NCBI RefSeq assembly: GCF_004683885.1
Contig: NZ_CP038440.1
Span: 2,737,127-2,801,126, forward strand
DNA: 64,000 nt
Reading direction: 5' to 3'
From: Brevundimonas sp. MF30-B
GTDB taxonomy: Bacteria > Pseudomonadota > Alphaproteobacteria > Caulobacterales > Caulobacteraceae
Shown in pieces: positions 1 through 9,591 of the stretch. The position numbers and the translations under genes were made by a program. The notes below the pieces were generated by a model. The model saw nothing but the letters and a program-made list of their open reading frames with translations. It searched no databases and was not told the origin of the DNA. The number at the start of each line of letters is the position of its first letter. The stretch's first letter is position 1.

Positions 1-182
1 GGATAGATGTGAATGTTCTTGAGCGCCGCCTCATAGGCCGCCCGCGCCTTCTCGCCGGCGCCCAGGGCGTTCTCGTTGGACGACAGCTTCATCGGCTCGG
101 CCACGCCGGCGATGGCCGACTTGCCGCCGACATAGGGCGCGATGTCCAGGATGCCGGGCTTGGGCGTGGGAAGGTCGGTCAT
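1..182 (-). CDS. hisC: histidinol-phosphate aminotransferase, N-terminal part only
   Basis: Only the first 60 codons lie in the window; the gene runs off the left edge. On the minus strand the ATG at 182 opens a protein with the segments KPGILDIAPYVGG and KLSSNENALGAG. These are the usual start of HisC, a PLP-dependent transaminase that converts imidazole-acetol phosphate to histidinol phosphate. In alphaproteobacteria HisC-like enzymes next to chorismate-mutase genes may also act on aromatic amino acid precursors. It lies 20 bases downstream of a chorismate-mutase-like gene on the same strand, so an aromatic/histidine operon is likely. The PLP lysine lies outside the window. Confidence 0.85.
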   Translation of the reverse strand, partial: MTDLPTPKPGILDIAPYVGGKSAIAGVAEPMKLSSNENALGAGEKARAAYEAALKNIHIY

Positions 183-202
183 TCAGGTTTTCCGAAAGCT
201 GT

Positions 203-880
203 TCAGAACAGGGGCGCGGCGCCGATCACGCCGCTCAGTGCGCCGGGCGCATTCGTCAGCCGCCCGTCCTCGGCCTGCACATAGCCCGTCAGCATGAACA
301 GCTTCAAGCCGCCCGACGTCGCCAGTGGTTCGGCCGCGAGGCCCGCAGCCGAAAGGGCCTCGACGATCTGGCCGTCCGGCCAGGCGCTGTCGGTGATCCA
401 GAAGGTGCGATCGTCGCCGGTTGGCCCCGGCGCGTCGGTCGCGACCATCAAGGCGCGGGGCCGACCGGCCGGGTCGTCCGGCAGGGCGCCGATGACGAAC
501 AGGTCGTTGCGCGCCAGAAGCCGCCCCCACCAGGGCTTGGCCGCCGCCACGTCGATCAGGGCGCATCCGCCCGGCGCCAGGGCTGAGAGCGCCGCTTCGG
601 GATCGCCGGTGGGCCGCACGGCGGCGAAGCCGAACCGGTCCGCCGCCAGCGCCGTCGACAAGCCGCCCGCCGTCAGCACAGTGCGCCGGCCCATCCGCCC
701 CAGCAGGGCCTTCACCGCCCCCGCCTCGGCTGGCGTCGCTCCCATCAGCGCTTCGCGCAGCGCCAGGGCCTCGGCGTCCGGCGCGCCGCCCCGACCGGCC
801 GCCAGCCGCGCCCGGACGGCCTCAACGAGGGCGCGGTCCAGTCGCGCGCGCTCCGCGTCGCGTTCCGGTTCGACCAGCAT
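203..880 (-). CDS. chorismate-mutase-like protein
   Basis: A 225-residue soluble protein. The N-terminal 70 residues are helical and rich in Arg and Glu, as in an AroQ-type chorismate mutase helix. The C-terminal part, with the segment PWWGRLLARNDLFVIGALPD, resembles the second domain of the chorismate-mutase-family proteins that precede hisC in Caulobacterales. The mutase active-site residues cannot be assigned with confidence, so the enzyme may be degenerate or have another role. Its ATG shares one base with the stop of the DUF2125 gene upstream (TGATG), and hisC follows after 20 bases, so the three genes form one transcription unit. The assignment rests on context and remembered family resemblance. 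Confidence 0.45.
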   Translation of the reverse strand: MLVEPERDAERARLDRALVEAVRARLAAGRGGAPDAEALALREALMGATPAEAGAVKALLGRMGRRTVLTAGGLSTALAADRFGFAAVRPTGDPEAALSALAPGGCALIDVAAAKPWWGRLLARNDLFVIGALPDDPAGRPRALMVATDAPGPTGDDRTFWITDSAWPDGQIVEALSAAGLAAEPLATSGGLKLFMLTGYVQAEDGRLTNAPGALSGVIGAAPLF

Positions 881-1923
881 CAGAACAACTTCGGCGCAGG
901 GGCCAGGGTGAACGGCCCCAGGAAGGTCCGGCCGTTGCGGAAGGTCAGCACAAGATCGCCCGCCCCCGGCGTCTGCGCCGCCGCCCGCGCTGCGCCGGGT
1001 CGGTCGACGGCCCCCGTGGCCGAATCCGCCAGGCCGGCGATGGCCGCAGACGGCTGTTCGGCCCGCAGCGTCACCTGGCCGATCAGGCGGCCCTCCTCGT
1101 CGGCGCGCAGGTCGTCGCTGGCCACGGTGGTGCGGCTGTCGCCGGCTTCGACCTCGCCTCGGATGCCGGTGAAATGGCCGCCGGCCTCGGTCCAGGCGCT
1201 GAAGACGCCGGCAGAATCCATGCCCCTCAGCCGAGAGGCGTCGGTGACCACCGCCTCCAACTGGGCGGTCAGCCGCCCGTTTTGGGCCAGGCCGCTGACC
1301 GGACCGTCGGGCCGCCCCTCGGCGTCCATCAGGCGAAACAGCACATCCACGTCGTCGCCGGGCGCGTTGCGGCCCTCGATCACATGCGGCCGCATATACA
1401 GTTCAATGCGCTCGGCGCCCCCGATGGGAAACACATCGGCGCCGGCGTGGGCGGTGAAGACCGGCTTGACCATTTCGACCGCCACATTGGGCCAGCGCTG
1501 CGTCAGGCCCGACACGCTCATGCGGATGGCGTCGCCGCGAACGGCCACCTCGCCCTTGTCGCCCCGACTCAGCACAAGTCCCTCGGGCGCTATGATGACC
1601 CAGCGCGTGGGATTGTAGGCATTGGCCTCGGCGATCAGTTGGGGCGCCGCGACGCCATGGCCGGACGGCGCGATCAGCCGCGCGTGCGGGATCGCCAGCC
1701 GGGCCCGAAACGGCCAGCCCGTCACCCGCACCTCGGCGTGCTCCACGGCCCAGCCGCTGTCAGCCAGCGTCTCGGCCTGGGCCATCACGCGCGCCTCCAC
1801 CTGCTGGGCCAGGACGAACCACCAGGCGGTCCACGCTGTCAGCACGGCGAGGAAGATCCCCAGCGGAATATACAGGCCTTTGCGGCTGTGGCGGGGGGCC
1901 TGGGCGGGCGGAGTGTCGGACAT
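880..1923 (-). CDS. DUF2125 family membrane-anchored periplasmic protein
   Basis: A 347-residue protein with a short basic N-terminus and one membrane segment at about residues 17-38 (IPLGIFLAVLTAWTAWWFVL). A long, mostly beta periplasmic domain follows. The segments GWPFRARLAIPHARL and VTGWPF are typical of DUF2125 proteins, which alphaproteobacteria often carry beside chorismate-mutase, hisC and tyrA genes. The function of the family is not known to me. It is the first gene of the minus-strand unit leading into hisC and is coupled to the next gene by a one-base stop/start overlap. It diverges from the VOC gene at 2019. Confidence 0.75.
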   Translation of the reverse strand: MSDTPPAQAPRHSRKGLYIPLGIFLAVLTAWTAWWFVLAQQVEARVMAQAETLADSGWAVEHAEVRVTGWPFRARLAIPHARLIAPSGHGVAAPQLIAEANAYNPTRWVIIAPEGLVLSRGDKGEVAVRGDAIRMSVSGLTQRWPNVAVEMVKPVFTAHAGADVFPIGGAERIELYMRPHVIEGRNAPGDDVDVLFRLMDAEGRPDGPVSGLAQNGRLTAQLEAVVTDASRLRGMDSAGVFSAWTEAGGHFTGIRGEVEAGDSRTTVASDDLRADEEGRLIGQVTLRAEQPSAAIAGLADSATGAVDRPGAARAAAQTPGAGDLVLTFRNGRTFLGPFTLAPAPKLF

Positions 1924-2018
1924 GGCGCTCCCATAAACGCAATTCGCCCGGCGTCGAAGCAGGCGGGGTCGGAACGCGCCCGACGGCCGCTCGTTCGATG
2001 GGCGAAAGGGAGAGCCCT

Positions 2019-2453
2019 ATGGAAATGCAGAGCCTGCATCGCGGACGCTTGGTCGATCACATTCAGCTGGTGGTGAAAGACCTCACCGCCAGCCGCCGCT
2101 TCTATGACGCCGTGCTGGGCGTGCTGGGCGTCCCGGTCGATTTCGAGATCGAGGGCATGTTCGGCGCCGACGAACTGGTGGTCTCGACCGCCGACAGCGA
2201 AGGCGCGCAGGGTCTGCTGACCGGCCGCACCCACCTGGCGTTCCAAGCCCGCGACGAGGCCATGGTGCAGGCCGCCCATGCCGCTGGCCTGAAAGGAGGC
2301 GGTCAGGACAACGGTGCGCCGGGTCTGAGGCCTTATCACCCCGGCTACTACGCCGCCTTCCTTCTGGACCCGGACGGGAACAACATCGAGATCGTCTTCC
2401 ACGGTCCGGCAGACCGCAGCGCGGACAGCATCAAGATCAGCTTCGAGAACTGA
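2019..2453 (+). CDS. VOC (glyoxalase/bleomycin resistance) family protein
   Basis: A 144-residue single-domain vicinal-oxygen-chelate protein. It opens with the pattern LVDHIQLVVKDLTASRRFY and ends with FLLDPDGNNIEIVFHG, where His and Glu are the expected metal ligands. I chose the ATG at 2019 over the one at 1998 because a GAAAGGGAGA Shine-Dalgarno sequence lies at 2004-2013, between them. The substrate cannot be told from sequence; family members act as glyoxalases, dioxygenases or resistance proteins. Its end overlaps the convergent helicase gene by 17 bases. Confidence 0.85.
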   Translation: MEMQSLHRGRLVDHIQLVVKDLTASRRFYDAVLGVLGVPVDFEIEGMFGADELVVSTADSEGAQGLLTGRTHLAFQARDEAMVQAAHAAGLKGGGQDNGAPGLRPYHPGYYAAFLLDPDGNNIEIVFHGPADRSADSIKISFEN

Positions 2454-5301
2454 CGTCGGGAGCCAGGAACGCTCCCACGCTCTCCACCGCCTCGGCCAGG
2501 CCCATGCGTTGCACCTCGACGCCGGGCGGCAGGCTGGCGAACAGTCGGGTCGGGGCGGCCGCATCCAGCATGACGAAGACGCCCCGATCGTCGGCGCGGC
2601 GGATCAGCCGGCCAAAGGCCTGGGCGATACGGGCGCGGGCCAGGGCGTCGTCGTACCCCTTGCCGCCCAGACGCTCGCGACGGGCCTTGTGCAGCAGGTC
2701 AGGGCGCGGCCACGGCACGCGGTCGAAGGCCAGGATGCGAAGCGAGCGGCCGGGCACGTCCACGCCGTCGCGCACCGCATCGGTGCCCAGCAGACAGCTG
2801 TCCTGTTCGGCGCGGAACATGTCGACCAGGGCGCCGACCTCCAGCGGATCGACGTGCTGGGCGTAGAGCGGCAGGCCGTGCCGGGCCAGGTCCGGCCCCA
2901 GCCGCTCATAGACCGCCTTCAGCCGACGGATGGCGGTGAACAGGCCCACTCCGCCTCCGCCCGCCGCCAGGAACAGTTCGCGCAGCGCCGCCGCCGTCTG
3001 GCGCGGGTCGTCCTTGACCAGATCGTTGACGACGATGACGCGGCTGTTGGCCTCGTAATCGAACGGGCTTTCGACCTTCAGCGTGCGCGCCGGCTGGATC
3101 AGCCGCGCCGCGCCGGTGCGCATCCGCGCCAGGTCGAACGGCTCCTCGGCCGCCGGGTCCGACAGGGTGGCCGAGGTCACCAGCACGCCGTGGGCCGGCA
3201 GGATCACCGCCGCCTCCAGCGGCACGGTCGGATCGATCCAGTGACGGCGCAGGGCCACGTCGTGGATGCGGCCGAACGCCGTCTCGGCCGACAGCCAGTC
3301 CACGAAATCGGGGTCGGGCTGATCCGACGCCTCCTCCAGCGCCGCCAGCATGGAGCGCCAACCCGGCAGGGTCATGCGCGCACGCCGGTCCAGACCCCGC
3401 AGCGCGCCCTCGATGCGGGCGCGGGCCGAGCCGTCCAGCTCGGACGCCTCTTCGTCCAGAATATCCTCCAGGTGCCGCGACAGGGCCAGCAGAGGCGCCT
3501 CGACGGCGGCGATGGCGCGGGCGGCGGCGCGGGCGGCCTCGACCACCGGCTCGGTGACCGGACGAAGCGCGCACTCCATGCCGAACTCGGCCCCGCCAGG
3601 CCCCGAGGCTTCTGAGGTTCGCGCGCGCAGCTGGTCCAGCGCGGCGGCCAGGAACTGTTCGATCGGGCCGACCGGATTGATCTCTCCCGAGGCCGGGGCG
3701 ATGCGGCCCGACACGCCCTCGCCCGGGAACGCGGCGGCGGCGCGGATGGCGTCGGTCAGGGCCGTGCGGGCGGCTTCATTGTCGGCGCACAGGTCGCCCA
3801 GCCGCTGTTCCAGCCCGCGCCCGCGTCGGCCGCGCCCTTCGGGCCCGCGAATCCAGCGGCGCAGCTCGGCCGCCTCCTGACCGGACAGGCAGGCTGAGAA
3901 GGCGCTGTCGGCGGCGTCGAACAGATGGTGGCCCTCGTCGAAGACGATCCGCTTCAGCGCCGCCGTCTCGCCGTCCTGCTTCTGACCGCGCGCCGAGCGG
4001 GCGCCGTCGAAGGCGGCCTGGGTCATGACCAGGGCGTGGTTTGCCACCACCAGATCGGCCCGGCGGCTGGCGCGGATCGTCTTTTCGACGAAGCACATTC
4101 GATAGTGCGGGCAGCCCGCGTGCACGCACTCGCCCCTCCGGTCCACCAGATTGGCGGCCGAAGCCTGATGCGCCGGTGGGGCGGCGAACAGGCCGGGCAG
4201 CCAGCCGGGATAGTCGCCCCCGGTCATGTCGCCGTCGCGCGAATGCAGCGCCCAGCGGCTGGCCAGGGCCAGGCCGATCAGGTCGCCGTTGCCCAGCTGG
4301 GCCGCCTGAACCATCTCCTGCAGGTTCAGCAGGCAGAGGTAGTTTTCGCGCCCCTTGCGGACGACTGCCTTCTTCTTGCGCTCGGCCGGATCGGGCCACA
4401 GGCTGGCGCTTTCGCGGTCGATCTGGCGTTGCAGGGCACGGGTGTAGGTCGACACCCAGGCCGCGCCTTGATTGCGCTCGGCCCACAGGCTGGCGGGCGC
4501 CAGATAGCCCAAGGTCTTGCCCGTGCCCGTGCCCGCTTCGGCCAGCAGCATGCGCGGCCGGCCTTCCTCGTCGCGCGGTGAAAAGGCGTAGGCCGCCTCG
4601 GCGGCGTAGTCGGACTGGGTCGGCCGCGCCTCGTCCAGCCCGCCGGCCTGAAGCAGCTTCTCCAGCCGGATGCGCGCGCTTTCGCTGTCGACGGGGGCCG
4701 AGCCCGCCTCGCCGCGCGGCGCCTCGTCTTCCCACTCGGTCAGGCGCGACCAGACGTCCAGGCCCGAGCCGCGAAGCCGTCGCTCGCGCGCGCCGGTCTC
4801 CAGCGCCGCCACGACGCGCGCGCCCCAGGCCCAGCCCGCGCGATCCAGTGTAAGAGCCAGGGTCAGCGCCTCTTCGCGCCCCGGATAGGCGGGCTCGGAC
4901 AACTCGGCCAGAAGCGCGCCCGCCGCCTCGCGCAGTGCGACCGCCTGCGCCTCCGCGCCCTTGGGCTCAGCCCGCCCCAACGCCAGCGCCAGCCCCGCCG
5001 CCGACGGCGCACAGAACCGCGCCGGCCGCACGAAGGCGAACAGCTCCAGCACATCCATCATCTGATCGGAGCGCGCGGGCGGCGACAGGCCCAGCCGACG
5101 CGCCGTCAGGCTGGCGTGCGCGACCATGACCCGCCCGCCGGTGAACAGCCCCTCGGCGGCGCCGCGCCCGATCTTGCGCGCCCCCTGATCGTCGCACACC
5201 GCCCCGGCGCCCGGCGGCGTCGCCAGGGCGGGCGGCAGATCGGCGACGGCGTTGGAGCGCGCGGCGACCTTGGGGGTTTCAATGAGGGAGTCGTCGGTCA
5301 C
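2437..5301 (-). CDS. DinG/XPD-type iron-sulfur ATP-dependent DNA helicase
   Basis: A 954-residue superfamily 2 helicase of the DinG/YoaA group, which unwinds DNA 5' to 3' during repair. Visible motifs are the Walker A AGTGTGKT at about residues 256-263 and a DEGHH box at about 454-458. Between them a Cys cluster (CVHAGCPHYRMC, with one or more flanking Cys) would hold a 4Fe-4S cluster. Motif VI is LIRRADD near the C-terminus. It is longer than E. coli DinG (716 residues) because about 230 residues precede the Walker A site and show no recognisable nuclease domain. The start is a GTG at 5301. It diverges from the Lhr helicase gene across 58 bases. Confidence 0.88.
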   Translation of the reverse strand: MTDDSLIETPKVAARSNAVADLPPALATPPGAGAVCDDQGARKIGRGAAEGLFTGGRVMVAHASLTARRLGLSPPARSDQMMDVLELFAFVRPARFCAPSAAGLALALGRAEPKGAEAQAVALREAAGALLAELSEPAYPGREEALTLALTLDRAGWAWGARVVAALETGARERRLRGSGLDVWSRLTEWEDEAPRGEAGSAPVDSESARIRLEKLLQAGGLDEARPTQSDYAAEAAYAFSPRDEEGRPRMLLAEAGTGTGKTLGYLAPASLWAERNQGAAWVSTYTRALQRQIDRESASLWPDPAERKKKAVVRKGRENYLCLLNLQEMVQAAQLGNGDLIGLALASRWALHSRDGDMTGGDYPGWLPGLFAAPPAHQASAANLVDRRGECVHAGCPHYRMCFVEKTIRASRRADLVVANHALVMTQAAFDGARSARGQKQDGETAALKRIVFDEGHHLFDAADSAFSACLSGQEAAELRRWIRGPEGRGRRGRGLEQRLGDLCADNEAARTALTDAIRAAAAFPGEGVSGRIAPASGEINPVGPIEQFLAAALDQLRARTSEASGPGGAEFGMECALRPVTEPVVEAARAAARAIAAVEAPLLALSRHLEDILDEEASELDGSARARIEGALRGLDRRARMTLPGWRSMLAALEEASDQPDPDFVDWLSAETAFGRIHDVALRRHWIDPTVPLEAAVILPAHGVLVTSATLSDPAAEEPFDLARMRTGAARLIQPARTLKVESPFDYEANSRVIVVNDLVKDDPRQTAAALRELFLAAGGGGVGLFTAIRRLKAVYERLGPDLARHGLPLYAQHVDPLEVGALVDMFRAEQDSCLLGTDAVRDGVDVPGRSLRILAFDRVPWPRPDLLHKARRERLGGKGYDDALARARIAQAFGRLIRRADDRGVFVMLDAAAPTRLFASLPPGVEVQRMGLAEAVESVGAFLAPDVSSRS

Positions 5302-5359
5302 CGCCCCTAGATAGCGTCGAACCGGATGAAACGGAACGGGAACATGCTATGAGCCGGAT

Positions 5360-7876
5360 GTGACGGTCGCCCAATCTCTCGCAACCTTGCCCAGCGCGGT
5401 CCTGCCGCCGCTGTTCGACGACTGGTTCGCCTCGCGCGGTTGGGCGCCGCGACGCCATCAGCTCGAGATGATCCAGGCGGCCGAGGGCGGCGACCACGCC
5501 CTGCTGGTCGCGCCGACGGGCGGCGGCAAGACGCTGGCGGGCTTTCTGCCCAGCCTGATCGAACTGGCCGAGCGGGGGCCGCGGCCCGAGCATGGGCCGG
5601 GGTCGGGGGTGCACACCCTCTACCTGTCGCCGCTCAAAGCCCTGACCACCGACGTCGAGCGCAACCTGATGACGCCCATCCGAGAGATCGGGCTGAACAT
5701 CCACGTCGAGAGCCGCACCGGCGACACCAAACAGTCCAAGAAGCAGCGCCAGCGCGAAAGTCCGCCCGACATCCTCCTGACCACGCCCGAACAGCTGGCG
5801 CTGTTCTGCGCCTGGGACGGCGCCCGCGCCTATTTCTCTGACCTCAAGTGCGTCGTGCTGGACGAGGTGCACGCCATCTGGAGCGGCAAGCGCGGCGATC
5901 TGCTCAGCCTGGGGCTGGCGCGGCTGCAGCAGTTCGCGCCGCGGATGCGGCGGGTCGCCCTGTCGGCGACCGTGGACGATCCGCAGCTGATCGCGGACTG
6001 GCTGAGCCCTTCGAGGTTGGGCGACGAGGCGGTGCGGATCGTCAAGGGCGATCCGGGCGCGCCGCCGGTGATCGACGTGCTGGTCAGTCAGGGCCAGGTG
6101 CCCTGGGCCGGCCACACCGGGCGCCACGCCATCCCCGAGGTCTATGACGCCATCAAGAGCGCGCGGCTGGCCCTGATCTTCGTCAACACCCGCTGGCAGT
6201 CGGAGTTCGTGTTTCAGCAGCTGTGGGAGATCAACGACGATGATCTGCCCATCGCCCTGCACCACGGTTCACTGGCGGCCGAGCAGAGGCGCAAGGTCGA
6301 GGCCGCCATGGCGCGCGGCGATCTGCGCGCGGTGGTCTGCACCTCGACGCTGGATCTGGGCATCGACTGGGGCGACGTGGACCTGGTCATCCAGATGGCG
6401 GCGCCCAAGGGCTCCAGCCGCCTGGTCCAGCGCATCGGCCGGGCCAACCACCGCCTGGACGAACCCAGCCGCGCCCTGATGGTGCCCGCAAGCCGGTTCG
6501 AGATGCTGGAGTGCCAGGCCGCGCGCGAGGCGGTGGCCGAGAACGCCTTCGACTGGGAGCCCATCCACGTCGGCACCCTGGATACGCTGGCGCAGCACGT
6601 CATGGGCTGCGCCTGCTCCGAGCCCTTCAGCCTGGAGGACCTGCACGCCGAGGTGACGACCGCCGGCCCCTATCGCGCCCTGTCCTATGAGGCGTTCGAG
6701 GAGGTGGTCGATCTGGTGGCGACGGGCGGATATGCGCTGCGCAGCTATGACCGGTTCGCTCGCATCGTGCGCGACCGCAACGGCCGCTGGAAGGCGCGCA
6801 ACGCTCAGGTCGCCCAGCGCCACCGCATGAACGTCGGCGCCATCGTCGCGGCCGGCACCCTGAACGTCCGCGTCGCCAGCCGACGGGGCGGCGGCGCCAA
6901 ACAGCTGATCGGCGGCCGCAAGGTCGGCGAGGCCGAAGAGTGGTATTTCGAACAGCTGACGCCGGGCGACACCTTCATCTTCGCCGGCCAGGTCTGGGCG
7001 TTCCAAGGCATCACGGGCACAGACGCCCTGGTCACCCACGCCGAGGGCAAGGATCCCAAGATCCCGTCCTGGGGCGGGTCCAAGTTCCCGCTGTCGACCT
7101 CCCTGGCCAGTCGGGTGCGCGACATCATCCACGACCGCGACCACTGGCGCGTGCTGCCCGGCGACGTGCAGGAATGGTTGGAGCTGCAGGAGGCGCGTTC
7201 GGTCATTCCGACGGCGGACTCCATGCTGGTCGAGACCTTTCCGCGCGGCAGCCGCCATTTCCTGGTGGCCTATCCGTTCGAGGGCAATCTGGCCCACACC
7301 ACCCTTTGCATGCTGCTGACCCGACGGCTGGACCGGATGGGCGCCGGGCCGCTGGGCTTTGTCGTGACCGACTATTCCCTGGCCATCTGGTCGATCCGGC
7401 CGATGGACCGGATCGACCTGGACGCGCTGTTCGAGCCCGACATCCTGGGCGACGATCTGGAGGCCTGGCTGGAGGAAAGCTTCATGATGAAGCGCACCTT
7501 CCGCAATTGCGCCCTCATCTCCGGCTTGATCGAGCGACGCCAACCCGGCGCCGAGAAGACCGGGCGGCAGGTGACCTTTTCGACGGACCTGATCTACGAC
7601 GTGCTGCGCCGCCACCAACCCGACCATCTGCTGCTGCGCACCGCGCGGGCCGACGCGGCTGCGGGCCTGCTGGACGTGGGGCGGCTGGGCCAGCTTCTGA
7701 GCCGCATCCAGGGCCACATCCGACACGAACCGCTGACCCGCGCCTCGCCGTTCTCGGTGCCGGTGCTGGTCCAGATCGGACGCGAGCGCGTGTCGGGCGA
7801 CGCCGCCGAAATGATCCTAGACGAGAGCGCCGAGGCCCTGATCGCCGAGGTTCTGGACGAAGAGGCCCCGGCGTGA
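5360..7876 (+). CDS. ligase-associated DNA damage response DEXH-box helicase (Lhr family)
   Basis: An 838-residue Lhr-core type superfamily 2 helicase. Walker A is APTGGGKT near residue 52, the DEVH box is VVLDEVHAIW near residue 174, and motif VI is QRIGRANHR near residue 358. Its size and its partner gene match the helicase found with a phosphoesterase and an ATP-dependent ligase in many alphaproteobacteria. It probably acts in DNA repair. The start is a GTG at 5360; the nearby ATG at 5358 runs straight into a stop. Its TGA overlaps the GTG of the next gene by four bases (GTGA), so the two are translationally coupled. The ligase and exonuclease partners are not in this window. Confidence 0.88.
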   Translation: MTVAQSLATLPSAVLPPLFDDWFASRGWAPRRHQLEMIQAAEGGDHALLVAPTGGGKTLAGFLPSLIELAERGPRPEHGPGSGVHTLYLSPLKALTTDVERNLMTPIREIGLNIHVESRTGDTKQSKKQRQRESPPDILLTTPEQLALFCAWDGARAYFSDLKCVVLDEVHAIWSGKRGDLLSLGLARLQQFAPRMRRVALSATVDDPQLIADWLSPSRLGDEAVRIVKGDPGAPPVIDVLVSQGQVPWAGHTGRHAIPEVYDAIKSARLALIFVNTRWQSEFVFQQLWEINDDDLPIALHHGSLAAEQRRKVEAAMARGDLRAVVCTSTLDLGIDWGDVDLVIQMAAPKGSSRLVQRIGRANHRLDEPSRALMVPASRFEMLECQAAREAVAENAFDWEPIHVGTLDTLAQHVMGCACSEPFSLEDLHAEVTTAGPYRALSYEAFEEVVDLVATGGYALRSYDRFARIVRDRNGRWKARNAQVAQRHRMNVGAIVAAGTLNVRVASRRGGGAKQLIGGRKVGEAEEWYFEQLTPGDTFIFAGQVWAFQGITGTDALVTHAEGKDPKIPSWGGSKFPLSTSLASRVRDIIHDRDHWRVLPGDVQEWLELQEARSVIPTADSMLVETFPRGSRHFLVAYPFEGNLAHTTLCMLLTRRLDRMGAGPLGFVVTDYSLAIWSIRPMDRIDLDALFEPDILGDDLEAWLEESFMMKRTFRNCALISGLIERRQPGAEKTGRQVTFSTDLIYDVLRRHQPDHLLLRTARADAAAGLLDVGRLGQLLSRIQGHIRHEPLTRASPFSVPVLVQIGRERVSGDAAEMILDESAEALIAEVLDEEAPA

Positions 7877-8604
7877 ACGCGGCCCTTCGCGAAACCCTGT
7901 CGCCGGCGCGGCGCGACTGCGGCTCGCTGAGCGTGCGGCTGAACGGCGAGCGCGCGCTGCTGCGCTGTTCCGGTGCCCTGTGGCTGATCGAGCACCGCAC
8001 CCTGATCGCCGCCGACCTGCACCTGGAGAAGGGCTCGGCCTTCGCCAGGCGGGGCCAGATGCTGCCGCCCTACGACAGCCGCGCGACCCTGGCCCGGCTG
8101 GCCGAAGAGGTGACGACGCTGAAGCCCGAGCGCGTCGTGCTGCTGGGCGACAGCTTTCATGACCGCACTTCCATCCAGCGCCTGGGCGAGGACGAACGCG
8201 CCCTGCTGGCCGTCCTGGCCGAGGGCCGCGACTGGATCTGGCTGGAAGGCAATCACGACCGTGAAGCGCTCGGCGCCGATCTGGACGCCCTTCCTGGCCG
8301 GATCGTGGGCGATATGACTGTCGGCGCGCTGGAGCTGACGCACGAGCCGCGCCCCGGCCTGCGTCCGGGCGAAGTCGCGGGCCACCTGCACCCTTGCGCC
8401 GTCGTGGCCGCCTACGCCCGCAGCGTGCGCAGGCCCTGCTTCCTGACGGATGGACGCCGCGCCATCCTGCCGGCCTTCGGCGCCTTCACCGGCGGGCTGA
8501 ACGCGCGAGACGTCGCCTTCGCCGGCCTGTTCGAACATCCGCCGATGGCCGCCGCCCTGGGCCGCGACCGCGTCCATGCCTTGAGCTTCGACCGTTTGCT
8601 GTAG
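7873..8604 (+). CDS. pdeM: ligase-associated DNA damage response endonuclease PdeM
   Basis: A 243-residue calcineurin-like metallophosphoesterase. The metal-binding signatures are present in order: ADLHLEKG (D-x-H), LLGDSFHD (GD), LEGNHD (GNHD) and GHLHP. Together these are characteristic of the PdeM family, which accompanies the Lhr-type helicase just upstream. The start is the GTG at 7873, inside a GTGA overlap with the helicase stop. That start is supported by the coupling and by the reading frame continuing directly from there. The likely substrate is DNA or a DNA-linked phosphodiester; this is inferred from the family association. Confidence 0.85.
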   Translation: MNAALRETLSPARRDCGSLSVRLNGERALLRCSGALWLIEHRTLIAADLHLEKGSAFARRGQMLPPYDSRATLARLAEEVTTLKPERVVLLGDSFHDRTSIQRLGEDERALLAVLAEGRDWIWLEGNHDREALGADLDALPGRIVGDMTVGALELTHEPRPGLRPGEVAGHLHPCAVVAAYARSVRRPCFLTDGRRAILPAFGAFTGGLNARDVAFAGLFEHPPMAAALGRDRVHALSFDRLL

Positions 8605-8613
8605 GGTGCAGCC

Positions 8614-9591
8614 ATGAGCCAGATGCGCACCCTCAAGACTGACGGCCTGACCCAGGCGATCCTGGAGGCCGGCGAAGGCCCGCTGGTCCTTCTGATCCAC
8701 GGCTTTCCCGAACTGGCGATCAGCTGGCGAGCGCAGGTTCAAGCCCTGTCGGCGGCCGGCTATCGGGTCGTGGCGCCCGACATGCGCGGCTATGGCGGCA
8801 CGGACAAGCCCGAGCGCATGGCGGACTACGGCATGCTGAACTTGGTCGGAGACATGGTCGATCTGGTCCGTGCCCTGGGCGAAGAGCGCGCGGTGGTGAT
8901 CGGCCACGACTGGGGCGCGCCGGTCGCCTGGCACTGCGCTCTGATGCGGCCGGACCTGTTCAGGGCCGTCGCCGGCCTGTCGGTGCCGTTCCAGCCGCGC
9001 CGCGCCAGCGGCCCGCCGACACCCGCCATGGCCGCGATCTCCAAGCGCGCCGGACTGGGCGACCTCTACATCAGCCGCTTCCAGGCGCCCGACGCCCATG
9101 CGCCGATGGAGGCCGATCCGGCGACGACCCTGCGAAAGATGTTCTGGGCCTATGACGGTTCGACTGACGCCGCGGACCGCTCGACCGGCTTCCTTCCGCC
9201 GGGCCTCAGCCTGATGGACTCCATCGCCGACCGCGCCGCCCCGCCGCCGTGGATGGGCGCAGCCCATTTCCAGGAATATGTCGACGCCTTCACCGCCGGC
9301 GGCTTCCGGGGACCGGTCGACTGGTATCGCAACCTGGACGCCAACTGGGCCGCGACGGCCTTTTTGCAGGACGCCCGCATCCGCCAGCCCAGCCTGTTCA
9401 TCGTCGGCGAGAACGACCCCGTGCGCCATTACGCCGGCGCGGCCGAGGCGTCGCTGAAGGACTGGCTGACGGACCTGCGCGGTCAGCCCGTGCTGCCCGG
9501 CGCCGGCCACTGGATCCAGCAGGAGCGCGCGGACGAGGTGAACGCCCTGCTGCTGGCCTTTCTCGGCCAGCCGGGCGTCGGCCGGGACTAG
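8614..9591 (+). CDS. alpha/beta hydrolase, epoxide-hydrolase-like
   Basis: A 325-residue cytosolic alpha/beta hydrolase. It carries the HGFPE oxyanion motif (about 30-34), the GHDWG nucleophile elbow with Asp99, an acid Asp268 in VGENDPV, and His299 in GAGHW. The use of Asp rather than Ser as nucleophile, with a [11 protein letters not shown] strand, points to soluble epoxide hydrolases; haloalkane dehalogenases are the less likely alternative. Candidate lid tyrosines (for example in DWYRN) are present. It begins nine bases after pdeM but is probably functionally independent. Its stop shares the four bases CTAG with the stop of the convergent oxidoreductase gene. Confidence 0.85.
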   Translation: MSQMRTLKTDGLTQAILEAGEGPLVLLIHGFPELAISWRAQVQALSAAGYRVVAPDMRGYGGTDKPERMADYGMLNLVGDMVDLVRALGEERAVVIGHDWGAPVAWHCALMRPDLFRAVAGLSVPFQPRRASGPPTPAMAAISKRAGLGDLYISRFQAPDAHAPMEADPATTLRKMFWAYDGSTDAADRSTGFLPPGLSLMDSIADRAAPPPWMGAAHFQEYVDAFTAGGFRGPVDWYRNLDANWAATAFLQDARIRQPSLFIVGENDPVRHYAGAAEASLKDWLTDLRGQPVLPGAGHWIQQERADEVNALLLAFLGQPGVGRD

